Assembly (NCBI RefSeq): GCF_025989145.1
Contig: NZ_JAPDNQ010000001.1
Location: forward strand, 124,001 to 188,000
Direction of reading: 5' to 3'
DNA from: Microbacterium sp. SSM24
GTDB taxonomy: Bacteria > Actinomycetota > Actinomycetes > Actinomycetales > Microbacteriaceae
DNA length: 64,000 bases
The translations under genes were made by a program, and so were the position numbers. The notes beneath the pieces were generated by a model, which had not been told where the DNA came from, did no database searches, and saw only the letters and a list, made by a program, of their open reading frames with translations. Below, in pieces: positions 38,501-47,092 of the stretch. How positions within the stretch are numbered: position 1 is the first letter of the stretch; each line of letters begins with the position of its first letter.

Positions 38501-39034
38501 GTCGTTGCCGAGGATGGCCTGCGACACGATCGGGCCGCCCGCGTGGTCGGTCCACGGCCCGAGCGGGCTGCTGGAGACCGCGACGCCGATGCCGAACTTG
38601 TCGGCGGCCGTGCTGGCGGCCTCGTGCACCGGCACGTACCAGTAGAACCGGCCGTCGACGCCCTTCACGACCTGACCGGCGTAGGCGCGGCCGGGCGTGG
38701 CCCAGTCGAACACGGTCTCGGGCCGCATGAGCGAGGGGTGATGCTGCCACGCCCCGCCGTCGACGTCGGTCGTCGAGAAGGCCTGCCACTCGTTCATGAT
38801 GAAGTCGTTGGTGGTGGTGCCGGCCTCGTCGCGGCCGGCGTGGATGTACAGCGTGTCGCCGTCGGCCAGCAGGCTCGGATCGGCCGAGTACACCGACCCG
38901 TCGCCGATGATGGGGTTCTCGGTGGCGGCCATCCCCGCCGTCGCGGGGATCAGTGCGGCGACCAGCGCCACCACCGCCCCTGCGGCGAGCGCAGCGCCTG
39001 CTCTCTTGGTAGTCCAGACCACGTCGTCTCTCAT
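35564..39034 (-). CDS. Secreted GH43 glycoside hydrolase with multiple Ig and discoidin-like modules
   Basis: 1156 residues. Signal peptide (about 1-30, ending TAGMAA). The five-bladed GH43 propeller (about 35-340) shows VYSADPSLLADGD (base Asp), HNIDPTVLVDGGRVWMYWG (pKa-modulating Asp) and TGFFEAAWLFKRDATYYLAY (acid Glu), so it is probably an arabinofuranosidase or xylosidase-type enzyme. Then follow a discoidin/F5-8C-like module (350-512), a group-4 bacterial Ig (515-580), a second F5-8C (590-728), two OmpL47-like beta modules (730-895), a third F5-8C (905-1048) and a C-terminal Cys-bounded domain (1058-1156). No LPxTG anchor is present. ATG 39034 is preferred; a GTG seven codons in is possible. 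Confidence 0.9.
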   Translation of the reverse strand: MRDDVVWTTKRAGAALAAGAVVALVAALIPATAGMAATENPIIGDGSVYSADPSLLADGDTLYIHAGRDEAGTTTNDFIMNEWQAFSTTDVDGGAWQHHPSLMRPETVFDWATPGRAYAGQVVKGVDGRFYWYVPVHEAASTAADKFGIGVAVSSSPLGPWTDHAGGPIVSQAILGNDAHNIDPTVLVDGGRVWMYWGSFSRLMAIELQSDMKTRIGTPTTITSGVTGFFEAAWLFKRDATYYLAYAANNAGPTSTCTPANYHACIAYSTASSPLGPWTFRGRILAPVSSTTSHPAIAEFQGEWYMAYHTADAVGGNHFRRSVAIDHLEWDDTQTPARIVPVTTTPVKGANLTPRSNVAPWATASASNEPIPTQYWIKALNDEIIRPNPLPPDMWGSWTANRPAQQWIQYDWDAPVRLDRARIKFWRDIAPGTGNGVSDPASWVLQYWDAGAWKDVPNPSGYPTSTTAVHQVTFGAVTTSRLRAVLGASPNAANPPSYSAVAVEEWEVHAAQPDTVAPVEVQTVVGTAPELPETVDLAFGDDTLAASVRWDAVDPADVAAAGQFTVQGFVEGYAAGLVTATVTVLGEDPWRANLALTGTPSAGSTAAGSAVAALNDEAVAYTGVADPVWTADATTWAGYTWDAPVRVDGATAHFWTGGGVAVPQSWAVEALVDGEWRAVTGAGQPSTVAGEPNTATFDAVTTTAVRVALTAQTGSGVGLSELEIHGETIDADAPEVALAATGVDGANGWFLSPVTVRATATDDRDVRTRIALSVDGGAWQETDNVRFAEATVSGDGTHTVRARATDAAGNTSAEASVQVRIDATRPTVTGTLDIVARTVSATAADAGSGIAVIEYALDAPTGWQAYGAPVPVDAQRHVVYLRSKDAAGNVSALGTVTVPLSPDAPLEGNIAPIATPTASYTSSWNSVTAVNDGALTGASWGTWPNVGEQWVQLEWDRVVTVDRAGVLFFRDSADAAGVGMIPPREWKLQYVDLATGAWKDVEAAGAYGRSSTAMNEVSFAPVTTTKLRALMQAWGSASAGGSSGILEFEAWAAEQAEPEVDVEITVTTRCVASKVALVVTAGNGDEVPATVAVTTPYGTKTWAGIAPGAQSTAVFSTRLPAMPAGAVDAEITAVVGGETVAAERSVDYVAASCGAR

Positions 39035-39080
39035 TCGTTTCGGCGCCGCCCGGTGGCGACGCGGAGGGGGTACAGGGGTG

Positions 39081-39674
39081 TCAGCGGGCCGACCGGCGGC
39101 GTGCGAGCACGACGACGGCGACGACGGATGCCGCGGCCAGCGCCGATCCCGCCACGATGCCGATCGCGGGTACAACCGCGGGGCCGACCGCGATCGCGGA
39201 ATCCTCGGCCGCTTCTGGAACCTCGGCGGCGGTCGTCTCCGCCTCCTGCGCGGCGTCTCCCGCGCTGCTCAGCCCGGTCGAGATCACGTCGCCGCCGGAG
39301 CGGGCGATGATGTCCGCCGCGCCGGGATCGGAGTCGATCGGCAGGGACACGAGCGTCGTCCCGGTGCCGTCGGCGCCGACGGTGAGCGAGCCGAGCGTCG
39401 TCTCGGGCGAGACGAGCACGATCTCCCAGACATCGCCGGACGCCCCGCCGACGACCGTGACGGGGATCGGATCGCCCACGCCGGCCTGACGCACGCCGAC
39501 GTGCAGCACCGCGGCGGATGCGGCATCCGTCATCACCGGGGTGGACGGGACGGATGCCTCGCCCGCCGCGAACGCGGAGCCCGCAGCGTTCGGCGCCGAC
39601 AGTGCGCCGAACGCGATCGCCGCGGCGATCAGCGCGATACGGCCACGCCGGCCGGTGGCGGTGGGTCGGTTCAT
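39081..39674 (-). CDS. Small secreted, membrane-anchored protein of unknown function
   Basis: 197 residues. Signal peptide (about 1-36, ending SAFAA), an about 100-residue extracytoplasmic beta-rich domain (VLHVGVRQAGVGDPIPVTVV and DVWEIVLVSPETTLGSL), a Glu/Ala-rich stalk (AAQEAETTAAEVPEAAE), one transmembrane helix (about 165-190) and the cytoplasmic stop RRRSAR. I do not recognise the domain. It sits between two large secreted glycosidases on the same strand, so it could be a surface partner or anchor for them. That role is inference. Confidence 0.75.
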   Translation of the reverse strand: MNRPTATGRRGRIALIAAAIAFGALSAPNAAGSAFAAGEASVPSTPVMTDAASAAVLHVGVRQAGVGDPIPVTVVGGASGDVWEIVLVSPETTLGSLTVGADGTGTTLVSLPIDSDPGAADIIARSGGDVISTGLSSAGDAAQEAETTAAEVPEAAEDSAIAVGPAVVPAIGIVAGSALAAASVVAVVVLARRRSAR

Positions 39675-39696
39675 GGGAGTGAGTCCTCTCTGAGGT

Positions 39697-39730
39697 GCGA
39701 GGGGCGCCCGCTCGCGCGGACGCCCCTCGC
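39697..39730 (-). terminator. Perfect 10-bp hairpin after the 1845-residue glycosidase gene
   Basis: GCGAGGGGCG (39697-39706) pairs with CGCCCCTCGC (39721-39730), 14-nt loop, 4 nt beyond the stop codon. It lies before the 197-residue protein gene and should limit read-through. Confidence 0.65.
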
Positions 39731-39734
39731 CTGA

Positions 39735-42700
39735 TCAGCAGCCGAAGGCGTCGTGGGCGACGGCCCACTCCTCGGTCACCGTGTCGCCGTCCCGCTCGCC
39801 CGTCACGGCGACCTCGACCGCGCCGGCCGGCACGTTCTTCAGTCGCGTGGTGAAGGACTGCGAGACCTTGGCGCCAGGGGCGACCGCGGCGAACGTCTTC
39901 GTGCCGTAGGGCGTGGTCAGCACGACCTTGACCGGTTCGTCGCCGTTGTTCACGGCCGAGACCACGAGCACCGACTTGCCGGCGACGCAGCGGTCGGTGA
40001 CCGCCACCTCGACCTCGAACGAGGCGGGCGTGCCCGCGACCTCGAAGACCTGCCACTCCTTTATGCCGATGCTCCCCTGGCCCTCGGTCGTTCCCTGCGC
40101 CTTCAGCACCAGCCGCAGGCCGATCGTCGTCACAGGCTCGAACCCGACGGTGTTGAACTCGTCGACCTCGACGCCGTACTCCGACTCCTCGGCGGGCGTG
40201 ACATCCGTCCACTCGCCGTTCTCGTCGAGGTACTGCGCCTTCCACTCCTCCGGCACCGCGATGCCCGCACCGCCGGCATCGAGATTGCTGATGAAGTAGA
40301 CGCCGAGCTCGTCGATCGTGACCGGCTCGGTCCAGTCGTACTGCACCCACTGGTCGGTGATCTGCGGCCACGCACCCCACACGAACGCGTTGTCGTTCGG
40401 CGTGACGTCGCCCGACGACGTCGGCGCGACGTCGTCGTTGAGGCCGTCGACCGTGTTCCAGCCCGCCGTGTACGACGCGCTCGGAGCGGCCAGCAGCGCC
40501 ACGTTGCGGCGGTGCGTCCCGTCGCTCTCGGCCACCTCGACCTCTTGGACGGCGGAGACGTTCCCCGCCTCATCACGCGCCCGCAGGTGCACGACGGTCT
40601 CCTCGAGGCCGACCAGGATCGTGCCCGTGTACGCGGTCCACTCCTCCTCGTCGTCGATGCGGAACTGGATCTCGTCGACCCCGGACCCGGCATCCGTCGC
40701 GGTGGCCTTGACCGTGCGCGCGGTCTCGTCGGCGGTCGGGGTGACCGTCGGCGCGGTGGCGTCGATCTTGAACGAGGCCTCGACCACGGGCGACACGTTG
40801 CCGGCGTCGTCGGCGGCCCGAGCCCGCACGGTGTGCGTGCCGTCGGCGGTCACCGAGACCGGGGCGGTGTATGCCGTCCACGCTCCGCCGTCGACCTGCA
40901 CCTCGACCGACGGGGTCGCGTCGCGGTTGTCGGTGGCGGCCGCCGTCACCTGCACGGCCGCGGTGTGCCAGCCGCTGGCGGGTGCCTGCGGCGAGAACGA
41001 GACCGTCGCGACGGGAGCCGTCGTGTCGGGACCCTCTCCCCCGCCTTCGCCCACAGTGACGGTCGCGGTGGCGGCCTTCGTGCCGGCGATCGCCGACTGC
41101 ACCGTTCCGGACACCGTGAACTCGCCGTCCGTGGCGTAGTCCGCGGGGTCGACCGCCTCCCACTGCACGGGCAGATCCTCACGGCTGCCGTCGTTGTACA
41201 GCACTCCCACCGATGCGGGAAGCTGCGGTGCGACACCGGCCGGAGTCTCGACCTCGACCGCGTCGACCGAGTTGATCTGCCCCGGAGCAGTGGCCCGCAC
41301 CCAGACCGACGCCCGCGCCGGGACGGGCGAGCCCGCCACGATGCCGACGACGTCGAAGGTGCCCTCGGACGCGACCTGCTCCTCGGTGATCGGCCCCCAC
41401 GCGACGGCCTCGGCCGAGCGACTGCCGTCGGCGTAGATCGCGTCCACGCGCTCGGGCAGGGTGGGGATCTGACCCACGGCGGTGCGCACGTCGATCGGCT
41501 CGATCGCCGTCGGCGCCTCCGCGAACACGCGCCACTCGCTCACGGCGACGCCCGCATACGGGTCGGCGCCCGTCCCGGGGCCGGCCGCGCTGAGCACGAG
41601 GCGCAGGCGGGTGGTCGTGACCGCGTCGAAGGTCGTGACGTTCGTCGCGGTGCGGGCGATGCCGTACTGATCGGCGCCGGTCACGTCGACCCACGCGGTG
41701 CCGTTCCAGTACTGCGCCTTCCAGGCCTTCGGCACGTTGACGCCGGCTCCCGAGGTCGCGTTGGTCTGGTCCGCCCAGAACGCCACCTCCGTGCTGTCGA
41801 CGCGCACCGGGCTCGGCCACGTGTACTGGATCCAGCGCGTCGCCGGACGAGCGCCCGACCACGTGCCCCACAGGTCGGTCTGCTGACCGCCCGAGTGCAG
41901 CACGCGGCCGTCGTTGACCGCGTTGACGTTGTTCCAGCTCGCGGTGTACTCGGCGGTGGGCGTACCCGACGGCGCGACATTCGTGCCCTGCGTGGCCACC
42001 GATCCCTGCACCGTGAGATCCACCGAGCTCGACAGCTCGCCGTCCGTCGAGGTCAGGCGCAGCACGTACGTGCCTGCCGCGGTGAACCGCGCGATCGTAG
42101 ACGGCGAGGTCGGCGCGTCGAACAGCGCGAGGCCGCCGGCCGGGGCCGAGACCACGGACCACTGCGACGAGAGGGTGCCGGCCGGGAGGCCGTCGTCCTT
42201 CGCCGAGCCGACCAGGTCAGCCTGACCCGCGATCGCGACGCCCGGCTTGACCCACGCCTCCACCAGCGGTTCCTGGTTCGTGCTCGCGGGCGCCTCGACG
42301 CCGGTGTGGAACAGCTGCACCTCCTTGACACCCGTCTTGAAGCCCGCCGCGTGCGTGAGGGTCACGCGCAGCGCGTCACCGGTCACCTCGGGGAACTGGA
42401 TGTGGTTGAAGTTGCCCTGCGGGTAGACGGGCGCGCGCGCCTGCGCGGGAACCGGATGCCACTGCCCGCCCGAGCGGTACTCGAGCGCGTACATCGAGGG
42501 CTCGGCGTAGCCGCCGACCGTTGCCGACGACGAGGTCGTGTAGAAGTACAGGCGTGCGTCGTCGAAGGTCTGCGTGCCGCCGAGGTCGATGGTCAGCGAG
42601 TCCTTCGCGTTCGGCGATCCGGCGGTGCCCCAGAAGGGCTCGTTGATCGTCGTGCCGTTGACGGCCGCTGCCGGCGCGCGGCCGCTCGCGGCGTGCGTCG

Positions 42701-45272
42701 CGGTGACGGCCTTGCCCTGAGCCAGGTTGGCGCTGCCGGCGCTCTGGTCGGAGACATCCGCCCCCGCCTTGGCGAACAGGTCGACGACCCGCGCCTCGTT
42801 TCCGAAGCGAACGTCCTGCGGCGCCTGCACCGAGGAGGTGTTGGCGGTCGTCACGGTCAGGCCGTCCTCCGTCTCCACCTCACCCGTGGCCGGGTCGTAC
42901 ACGACCTTGCCGAGGCCGTCGACCGTGAACGCGAGTTCGCCGTCGAGGAAGACCGAGTATCCCTCGGGCACCGCGGAGCCGTAGTGGCGCTCGCCACCGG
43001 GCGCATCCCACGTCACCGTCAGATCGCGGTCGCGGAAGCGGATGTTGTTCGCGGTGAAGTGATCCCAGTCGATGTCGATCGGGTCCAGCTCGATCTTCGC
43101 GTCGCTGCGCGGACGCAGGCCCATCGCATCCTCGATCATCGTGAAGTTCGTCGCCCCGAGGATCGTGTGGTGGATCCACGAGCGGTAGCCGATGCGCTGC
43201 GGGTCGGCCGAGCCGTCGGACCAGAACTCGTTCTGGTCGGGCAGGCGGTTGTCGCCGCCGTTCTGGTAGTGGGCCCATGCGTTCCAGTAGAGGAGCTTCT
43301 TGTACCACTCCTCATCGATGGCATCGGTCGGATAGTCGCGCAGCACCGAGCCGAGCATCCGGAACGTCACCGTCGAGTTGATGATCGAGAAGTTGTTGCT
43401 GCCCGGGTCTCCCTCGGCGGCCGCTTCGGCCTTGTCGGCCTGGTTCGCGGTGTAGAAGGGGAAGATCGGGTACTCCTTGTCGTCCGCCCACAGGCGCAGC
43501 GCGTCGACGTAGTCGTCGTCGTAGTCCGCATCGCCCGGCTTCGGCATGAGCCCGACCGTGAACGGGTAGTAGTTGTTGATCTCCTTCCAGGGCACGTGCT
43601 CGCCGTTGTCGGCCATCGCGTGCTCGAGGAGGTTCCGGTCGGGGTTCCACAGGACATCGACGATCTGCTCCTTGACGTTCTGCGCGAACGCGTCCATCTC
43701 GTCGGCCTTGGCCTCGTTGCCGGCGAGGCGGTACGCCTCGGCGGCCGCCTTCCCGTTCGAGTACAGGTAGGCGTTCTCGGCCCGGTCCATGTTGCCCGCG
43801 CGCCAGTCGAACGACACCGCGTCGGCGTCGTTGCCCGTCATCGCGCCCCAGTTGTACTCGATGAGGCCGTTGTCGTTGAAGTCGTACGCGTCGATCAGGC
43901 CCTTGACGTCGTACTCGGCGTACTCGGCGAGGTTCTCTGCGATCGCGGTCGGTCCGCCGTGCAGCTGGTACGAGCGCCACGCCGCCTCGGAGATGTACTG
44001 CGTGTAGCTGTTCGACCAGTTCGCCGGGTCGCCCGGGTTGTCGACGAACTTGTAGCTCTTCGACGTCTCGCCGGCCGACACCCACGGGCCGTAGGAGTAG
44101 ATCGGGTCGCGGAAGTACTTCAGGTCGTCGATGAACATGCCCGTCGTGAGGACGATGGCGTTGTTGTAGCCGAGCACGCCCTCCATCGAGGTCGGGAACT
44201 GGTAGTCGTTGCCCGGGATGTCCGCATCGAGGTAGTTGAAGCGCATGAGCCACCAGCGGTAGAACAGCGTCTTGTCGATGTTGTCTTCGGGGGTGTCGAG
44301 GTAGGGGATGTTGTCGGCCCACCACTGGTTGTACGCGTTCACCTGCGTCGAGAAGGCCTCGCCGGGAGTCGCGGCACGGTAGGCGTCGTAGTCGGCGCGC
44401 GAGGCGGGGATCTCGGTGGTCACGAGGCCCAGCTGCAGCTTCACGCTCGTGCTGCCGCCGGCGGGCACGGCCAGCGTGCGCGCGAGGGCGGTGCCGTCGG
44501 GGGCGAATCCGTCCCCCGAGAAGCGGGGGAAGATCGTCGTGAGGTTGTTGAGCGCCGAGACCGTGCCGGTGAGCTCCTGGCCGTCCGCGACGGTGGCGTA
44601 CGGCGACGACGCCCGCAGCGTGACGGTCTGCGCGGCGCCGGTCGCCTTCACCTGCAGATTCGTGACGAGCACGTTCGCGTCGGTGATGAACTTCGTCTGG
44701 ACGATCTCGAGGCCGCTCGCGGCGTGGCGGTGCACGCTGCGCCAGTAGCTCGGAGTCTGCTTGCGCTGCGCGGTGTCCTCGGTGAGCGTGATGTTCGCCC
44801 CGCCCACCTGGGCGGCGATCGTGTACCCGCCGCGGTTGTCGATCGACTCCCAGTACGCCAGCTGCCCCTGGAATCCGAGCGTGCCCGGCGTGTGGGTCTT
44901 CATGAAGGCGGCACGGCCGCGCGAGAACAGCCACTGGTTGGTGTCGTCGAAGCTGCCCGCCGTGCCGTACCGAGCGAGCATCTCGTCGACCCAGAAATCC
45001 TTTTCGGGCGATACGCCGGCGCCGTCCGCGACGTCGGCATCGAAGATCGCCTGGAGCTGGTTCCCCGGCGTATAGGTCACGCCGGTGGCGGGCACCGGAT
45101 TCGGGCTGCCGCCGAACGTCGGGTATCCGATGTCGGCGTTGGGCTCGGCGTTCGCCGCCGGCGTCACCAGCAGGCAGCCGCTCACGACCGCTGTCGCGGC
45201 GAGCGCGGCGACGGCCGCTCTCGCCGGCTTTCGGGTGGTTGTCCAGTCCACGTCGTCTGTCCTCTCACGCAC
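39735..45272 (-). CDS. Very large secreted multidomain glycosidase, (alpha/alpha)6-barrel (MGH1/GH63-like)
   Basis: 1845 residues from GTG 45272. The signal region carries both an Ala-Asn-Ala site and a lipobox-like VVSGC, so it could be released or lipid-anchored. The catalytic part (about 100-800) shows NGLIEYNWGAMTGND, VSFDWRAGNMDRAENAY, TVGLMPKPG and GYRSWIHHTILG, like clan GH-G toroid glycosidases, but the family is not certain. It is followed by an F5-8C-like module (845-990), a PKD-like module (990-1095), a second F5-8C (1097-1250), two group-4 Ig (1254-1398), two OmpL47-like modules, a third F5-8C (1587-1745) and the same Cys-bounded C-terminal domain as GH43. An alternative GTG at 45251 has a better-spaced GAGAGGA. 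Confidence 0.85.
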   Translation of the reverse strand: MRERTDDVDWTTTRKPARAAVAALAATAVVSGCLLVTPAANAEPNADIGYPTFGGSPNPVPATGVTYTPGNQLQAIFDADVADGAGVSPEKDFWVDEMLARYGTAGSFDDTNQWLFSRGRAAFMKTHTPGTLGFQGQLAYWESIDNRGGYTIAAQVGGANITLTEDTAQRKQTPSYWRSVHRHAASGLEIVQTKFITDANVLVTNLQVKATGAAQTVTLRASSPYATVADGQELTGTVSALNNLTTIFPRFSGDGFAPDGTALARTLAVPAGGSTSVKLQLGLVTTEIPASRADYDAYRAATPGEAFSTQVNAYNQWWADNIPYLDTPEDNIDKTLFYRWWLMRFNYLDADIPGNDYQFPTSMEGVLGYNNAIVLTTGMFIDDLKYFRDPIYSYGPWVSAGETSKSYKFVDNPGDPANWSNSYTQYISEAAWRSYQLHGGPTAIAENLAEYAEYDVKGLIDAYDFNDNGLIEYNWGAMTGNDADAVSFDWRAGNMDRAENAYLYSNGKAAAEAYRLAGNEAKADEMDAFAQNVKEQIVDVLWNPDRNLLEHAMADNGEHVPWKEINNYYPFTVGLMPKPGDADYDDDYVDALRLWADDKEYPIFPFYTANQADKAEAAAEGDPGSNNFSIINSTVTFRMLGSVLRDYPTDAIDEEWYKKLLYWNAWAHYQNGGDNRLPDQNEFWSDGSADPQRIGYRSWIHHTILGATNFTMIEDAMGLRPRSDAKIELDPIDIDWDHFTANNIRFRDRDLTVTWDAPGGERHYGSAVPEGYSVFLDGELAFTVDGLGKVVYDPATGEVETEDGLTVTTANTSSVQAPQDVRFGNEARVVDLFAKAGADVSDQSAGSANLAQGKAVTATHAASGRAPAAAVNGTTINEPFWGTAGSPNAKDSLTIDLGGTQTFDDARLYFYTTSSSATVGGYAEPSMYALEYRSGGQWHPVPAQARAPVYPQGNFNHIQFPEVTGDALRVTLTHAAGFKTGVKEVQLFHTGVEAPASTNQEPLVEAWVKPGVAIAGQADLVGSAKDDGLPAGTLSSQWSVVSAPAGGLALFDAPTSPSTIARFTAAGTYVLRLTSTDGELSSSVDLTVQGSVATQGTNVAPSGTPTAEYTASWNNVNAVNDGRVLHSGGQQTDLWGTWSGARPATRWIQYTWPSPVRVDSTEVAFWADQTNATSGAGVNVPKAWKAQYWNGTAWVDVTGADQYGIARTATNVTTFDAVTTTRLRLVLSAAGPGTGADPYAGVAVSEWRVFAEAPTAIEPIDVRTAVGQIPTLPERVDAIYADGSRSAEAVAWGPITEEQVASEGTFDVVGIVAGSPVPARASVWVRATAPGQINSVDAVEVETPAGVAPQLPASVGVLYNDGSREDLPVQWEAVDPADYATDGEFTVSGTVQSAIAGTKAATATVTVGEGGGEGPDTTAPVATVSFSPQAPASGWHTAAVQVTAAATDNRDATPSVEVQVDGGAWTAYTAPVSVTADGTHTVRARAADDAGNVSPVVEASFKIDATAPTVTPTADETARTVKATATDAGSGVDEIQFRIDDEEEWTAYTGTILVGLEETVVHLRARDEAGNVSAVQEVEVAESDGTHRRNVALLAAPSASYTAGWNTVDGLNDDVAPTSSGDVTPNDNAFVWGAWPQITDQWVQYDWTEPVTIDELGVYFISNLDAGGAGIAVPEEWKAQYLDENGEWTDVTPAEESEYGVEVDEFNTVGFEPVTTIGLRLVLKAQGTTEGQGSIGIKEWQVFEVAGTPASFEVEVAVTDRCVAGKSVLVVSAVNNGDEPVKVVLTTPYGTKTFAAVAPGAKVSQSFTTRLKNVPAGAVEVAVTGERDGDTVTEEWAVAHDAFGC

Positions 45273-45307
45273 CGCTCCTCGACGAGCGGTGTCACACGTG
45301 ACTCGGA

Positions 45308-45359
45308 CGTTAGCGGTATCAACGGAGGACCGCAATCCTTTTCGGAGATTTCGAAAAGG
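45308..45359. promoter_or_regulatory. Upstream region of the large glycosidase: LacI-like half palindrome and hairpin
   Basis: CGTTAGCGGTATC (45308-45320) resembles a degenerate LacI-family operator half with AACG following. CCTTTTCG (45337-45344) and CGAAAAGG (45352-45359) form a perfect 8-bp inverted repeat with a 7-nt centre, unusually A/T-containing for this genome. It may be an operator for the glycosidase or a terminator for the ABC operon that ends 38 nt upstream. Confidence 0.45.
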
Positions 45360-45396
45360 CGCGGATGCCGCGACGCGGATGCCGCGGCGCGGCGGG

Positions 45397-46098
45397 TCAG
45401 GCGATCGGGGCGGGCTCCGACGCGGGGCGCAGCACGCCGTCGTGGAGTTCGAGCACTCGGTCGGCGCGCAGCACGATCGACGGGTCGTGCGTCGACAGCA
45501 GGACGGCGACGCCGTCCTCGTGGGCGATCGAGGCGATGAGGTCGATCATCGTCGCCGCCGTGTGCGAGTCGAGCTGTCCCGTCGGCTCATCGGCGAGCAC
45601 GATGCGCGGCGAGCCGGCGAGGGCGCGGGCGATGCCGACGCGCTGCTGCTGGCCGCCGGAGAGCTCCCCCGGTCGCTGCTTCGCGTGGTCGGCGAGCCCG
45701 ACGCGCTCGAGCAGCCGCGACACACGGGCCGACCGCTCGGCCGGATCGGTGCCCCGGATGCGCATGGGCAGCTCCACGTTCTCCTCCGCCGACAGGGCGC
45801 CGATCAGGCCGAAGGACTGGAAGATGTAGCCGATGTCGTCGCGGCGAACGGCGTCGACGTCCCGTTCGGGCGCCTCCGTCACGACGACGTCTCCCACCCG
45901 CACGCGCCCTGTGGTCGGAGGCTGGATTCCGCCGAGCACATGGAGCAGCGTGGTCTTGCCCGCACCCGAGGGACCGCTCAGCACGACCAGCTCTCCGGGA
46001 TGCAGCTCGAGCGAGGCATCCGACAGCGCATGGACGTCGCCGGCGGGCGTGCGGTGCACGACGGACAGACCGGATGCCTCGAGCACGGGTTCACTCAT
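45397..46098 (-). CDS. MacB/LolD-type ABC transporter ATP-binding protein A
   Basis: 233 residues, a single ABC domain: SGPSGAGKTTLLHVLGG (Walker A), YIFQSFGLIGALSAEENVE (Q-loop, typical of MacB/LolD), GELSGGQQQRVGIARAL and VLADEPTGQLD. Last gene of the four-gene export operon. Its ATG overlaps the end of ATPase B by 8 bases (ATGAGTGA) with GGGGAG upstream. It would energise FtsX-like permeases that move lipids, peptides or antibiotics out of the membrane rather than import. Confidence 0.92.
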   Translation of the reverse strand: MSEPVLEASGLSVVHRTPAGDVHALSDASLELHPGELVVLSGPSGAGKTTLLHVLGGIQPPTTGRVRVGDVVVTEAPERDVDAVRRDDIGYIFQSFGLIGALSAEENVELPMRIRGTDPAERSARVSRLLERVGLADHAKQRPGELSGGQQQRVGIARALAGSPRIVLADEPTGQLDSHTAATMIDLIASIAHEDGVAVLLSTHDPSIVLRADRVLELHDGVLRPASEPAPIA

Positions 46099-47092
46099 GG
46101 TCGGACTCCCCTTCCTCGGCGCCGAGTCGACGACTGCGGCGCGTTTCACCGGACGGCACGGCAGGCTCCGCCACCGGCGATGCCTCCTGCCCGCCCTCCG
46201 TCGACACGGGCGGCGCGGGCGGCGCCTGGCGACCGTCGCCGGGCCAGACGCCCACGTGGTCGGCGTTGAGCTTCAGGCGCACGCGCTCCCGCAGCGAGAG
46301 CTGGTGCATGTACTCCGTCGGCAGCTGCAGGCGGCCCACCTTGTCGAGGACGACGAACTCCTCGGCCATGTCGTGCTCACGACCTTCGTCGTCGGTGTGG
46401 GTCCACCGCAGCACCTCGGTCGAGGTGCGGCCGTCGCGGATCTGCACGGTGCGCTGCACGTGCTCCGAGACCGTGGGGTCGTGGGTCACGATGAGCGCGG
46501 TCGTCCCGAGCTCGCGGTTGACCGTCTCGAAGGTGGCGAGCACCTCCGCCGACGCGTGCTCGTCGAGGTCTCCGGTCGGCTCGTCGGCGAGCAGCACGCG
46601 CGGGTCGTTCGCGAGGGCCACGGCGATCGCGACCCGCTGCTGCTGACCGCCCGACAGCTCGGCGGGACGCCGGTCCGCGACATCCGAGACACCCGCGAGC
46701 TCGAGCAGCTCGCCCGCGCGCGCCGCGTTGCGGCGGTCACCGCCGATCGCCCGCGCGAGCTGCACGTTCTCACGGGCGGAGAGGTACGGGAGCAGGTTGC
46801 GCGCGGTCTGCTGCCACACGAACCCCACCACCTCGCGGCGGTACGTGACCCGGTCGCGGGCGGACAGCGAGGGAAGGTCGCGTCCGGCGACGCGCGCCGA
46901 CCCGGCGGTCGGCGCGTCGAGGGCCGACAGGATCGACAGCAGGGTCGACTTGCCGGAGCCGGAAGCGCCGACCAGTGCGACCAGCTCGCCCTGATCGATC
47001 ACCAGGTCGAGGCCCTGCAGGGCCTGCACCTCGATGTCGGCCACGGCGAAGATCCGCACGAGTCCTTCGCAGACGATGTCGGGTTCGGTCAT
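46091..47092 (-). CDS. MacB/LolD-type ABC ATP-binding protein B with a C-terminal AbrB-like extension
   Basis: 333 residues. ABC domain (1-228): VGASGSGKSTLLSIL, AELSGGQQQRVAIAVAL and VLLADEPTGDLDEHA. After the nucleotide-binding domain there is EVLRWTHTDDEGREHD and then FVVLDKVGRLQLPTEYMHQL and VRLKLNADHVGVWPG (246-284), which resembles the swapped-hairpin fold of SpoVT/AbrB proteins (DK-x-GR-xx-LP). A Pro/Glu-rich tail ends it. The ATG shares a base with the permease B stop (TGATG). The tail is about 100 residues longer than usual MacB ATPases. Confidence 0.9.
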   Translation of the reverse strand: MTEPDIVCEGLVRIFAVADIEVQALQGLDLVIDQGELVALVGASGSGKSTLLSILSALDAPTAGSARVAGRDLPSLSARDRVTYRREVVGFVWQQTARNLLPYLSARENVQLARAIGGDRRNAARAGELLELAGVSDVADRRPAELSGGQQQRVAIAVALANDPRVLLADEPTGDLDEHASAEVLATFETVNRELGTTALIVTHDPTVSEHVQRTVQIRDGRTSTEVLRWTHTDDEGREHDMAEEFVVLDKVGRLQLPTEYMHQLSLRERVRLKLNADHVGVWPGDGRQAPPAPPVSTEGGQEASPVAEPAVPSGETRRSRRLGAEEGESDHE

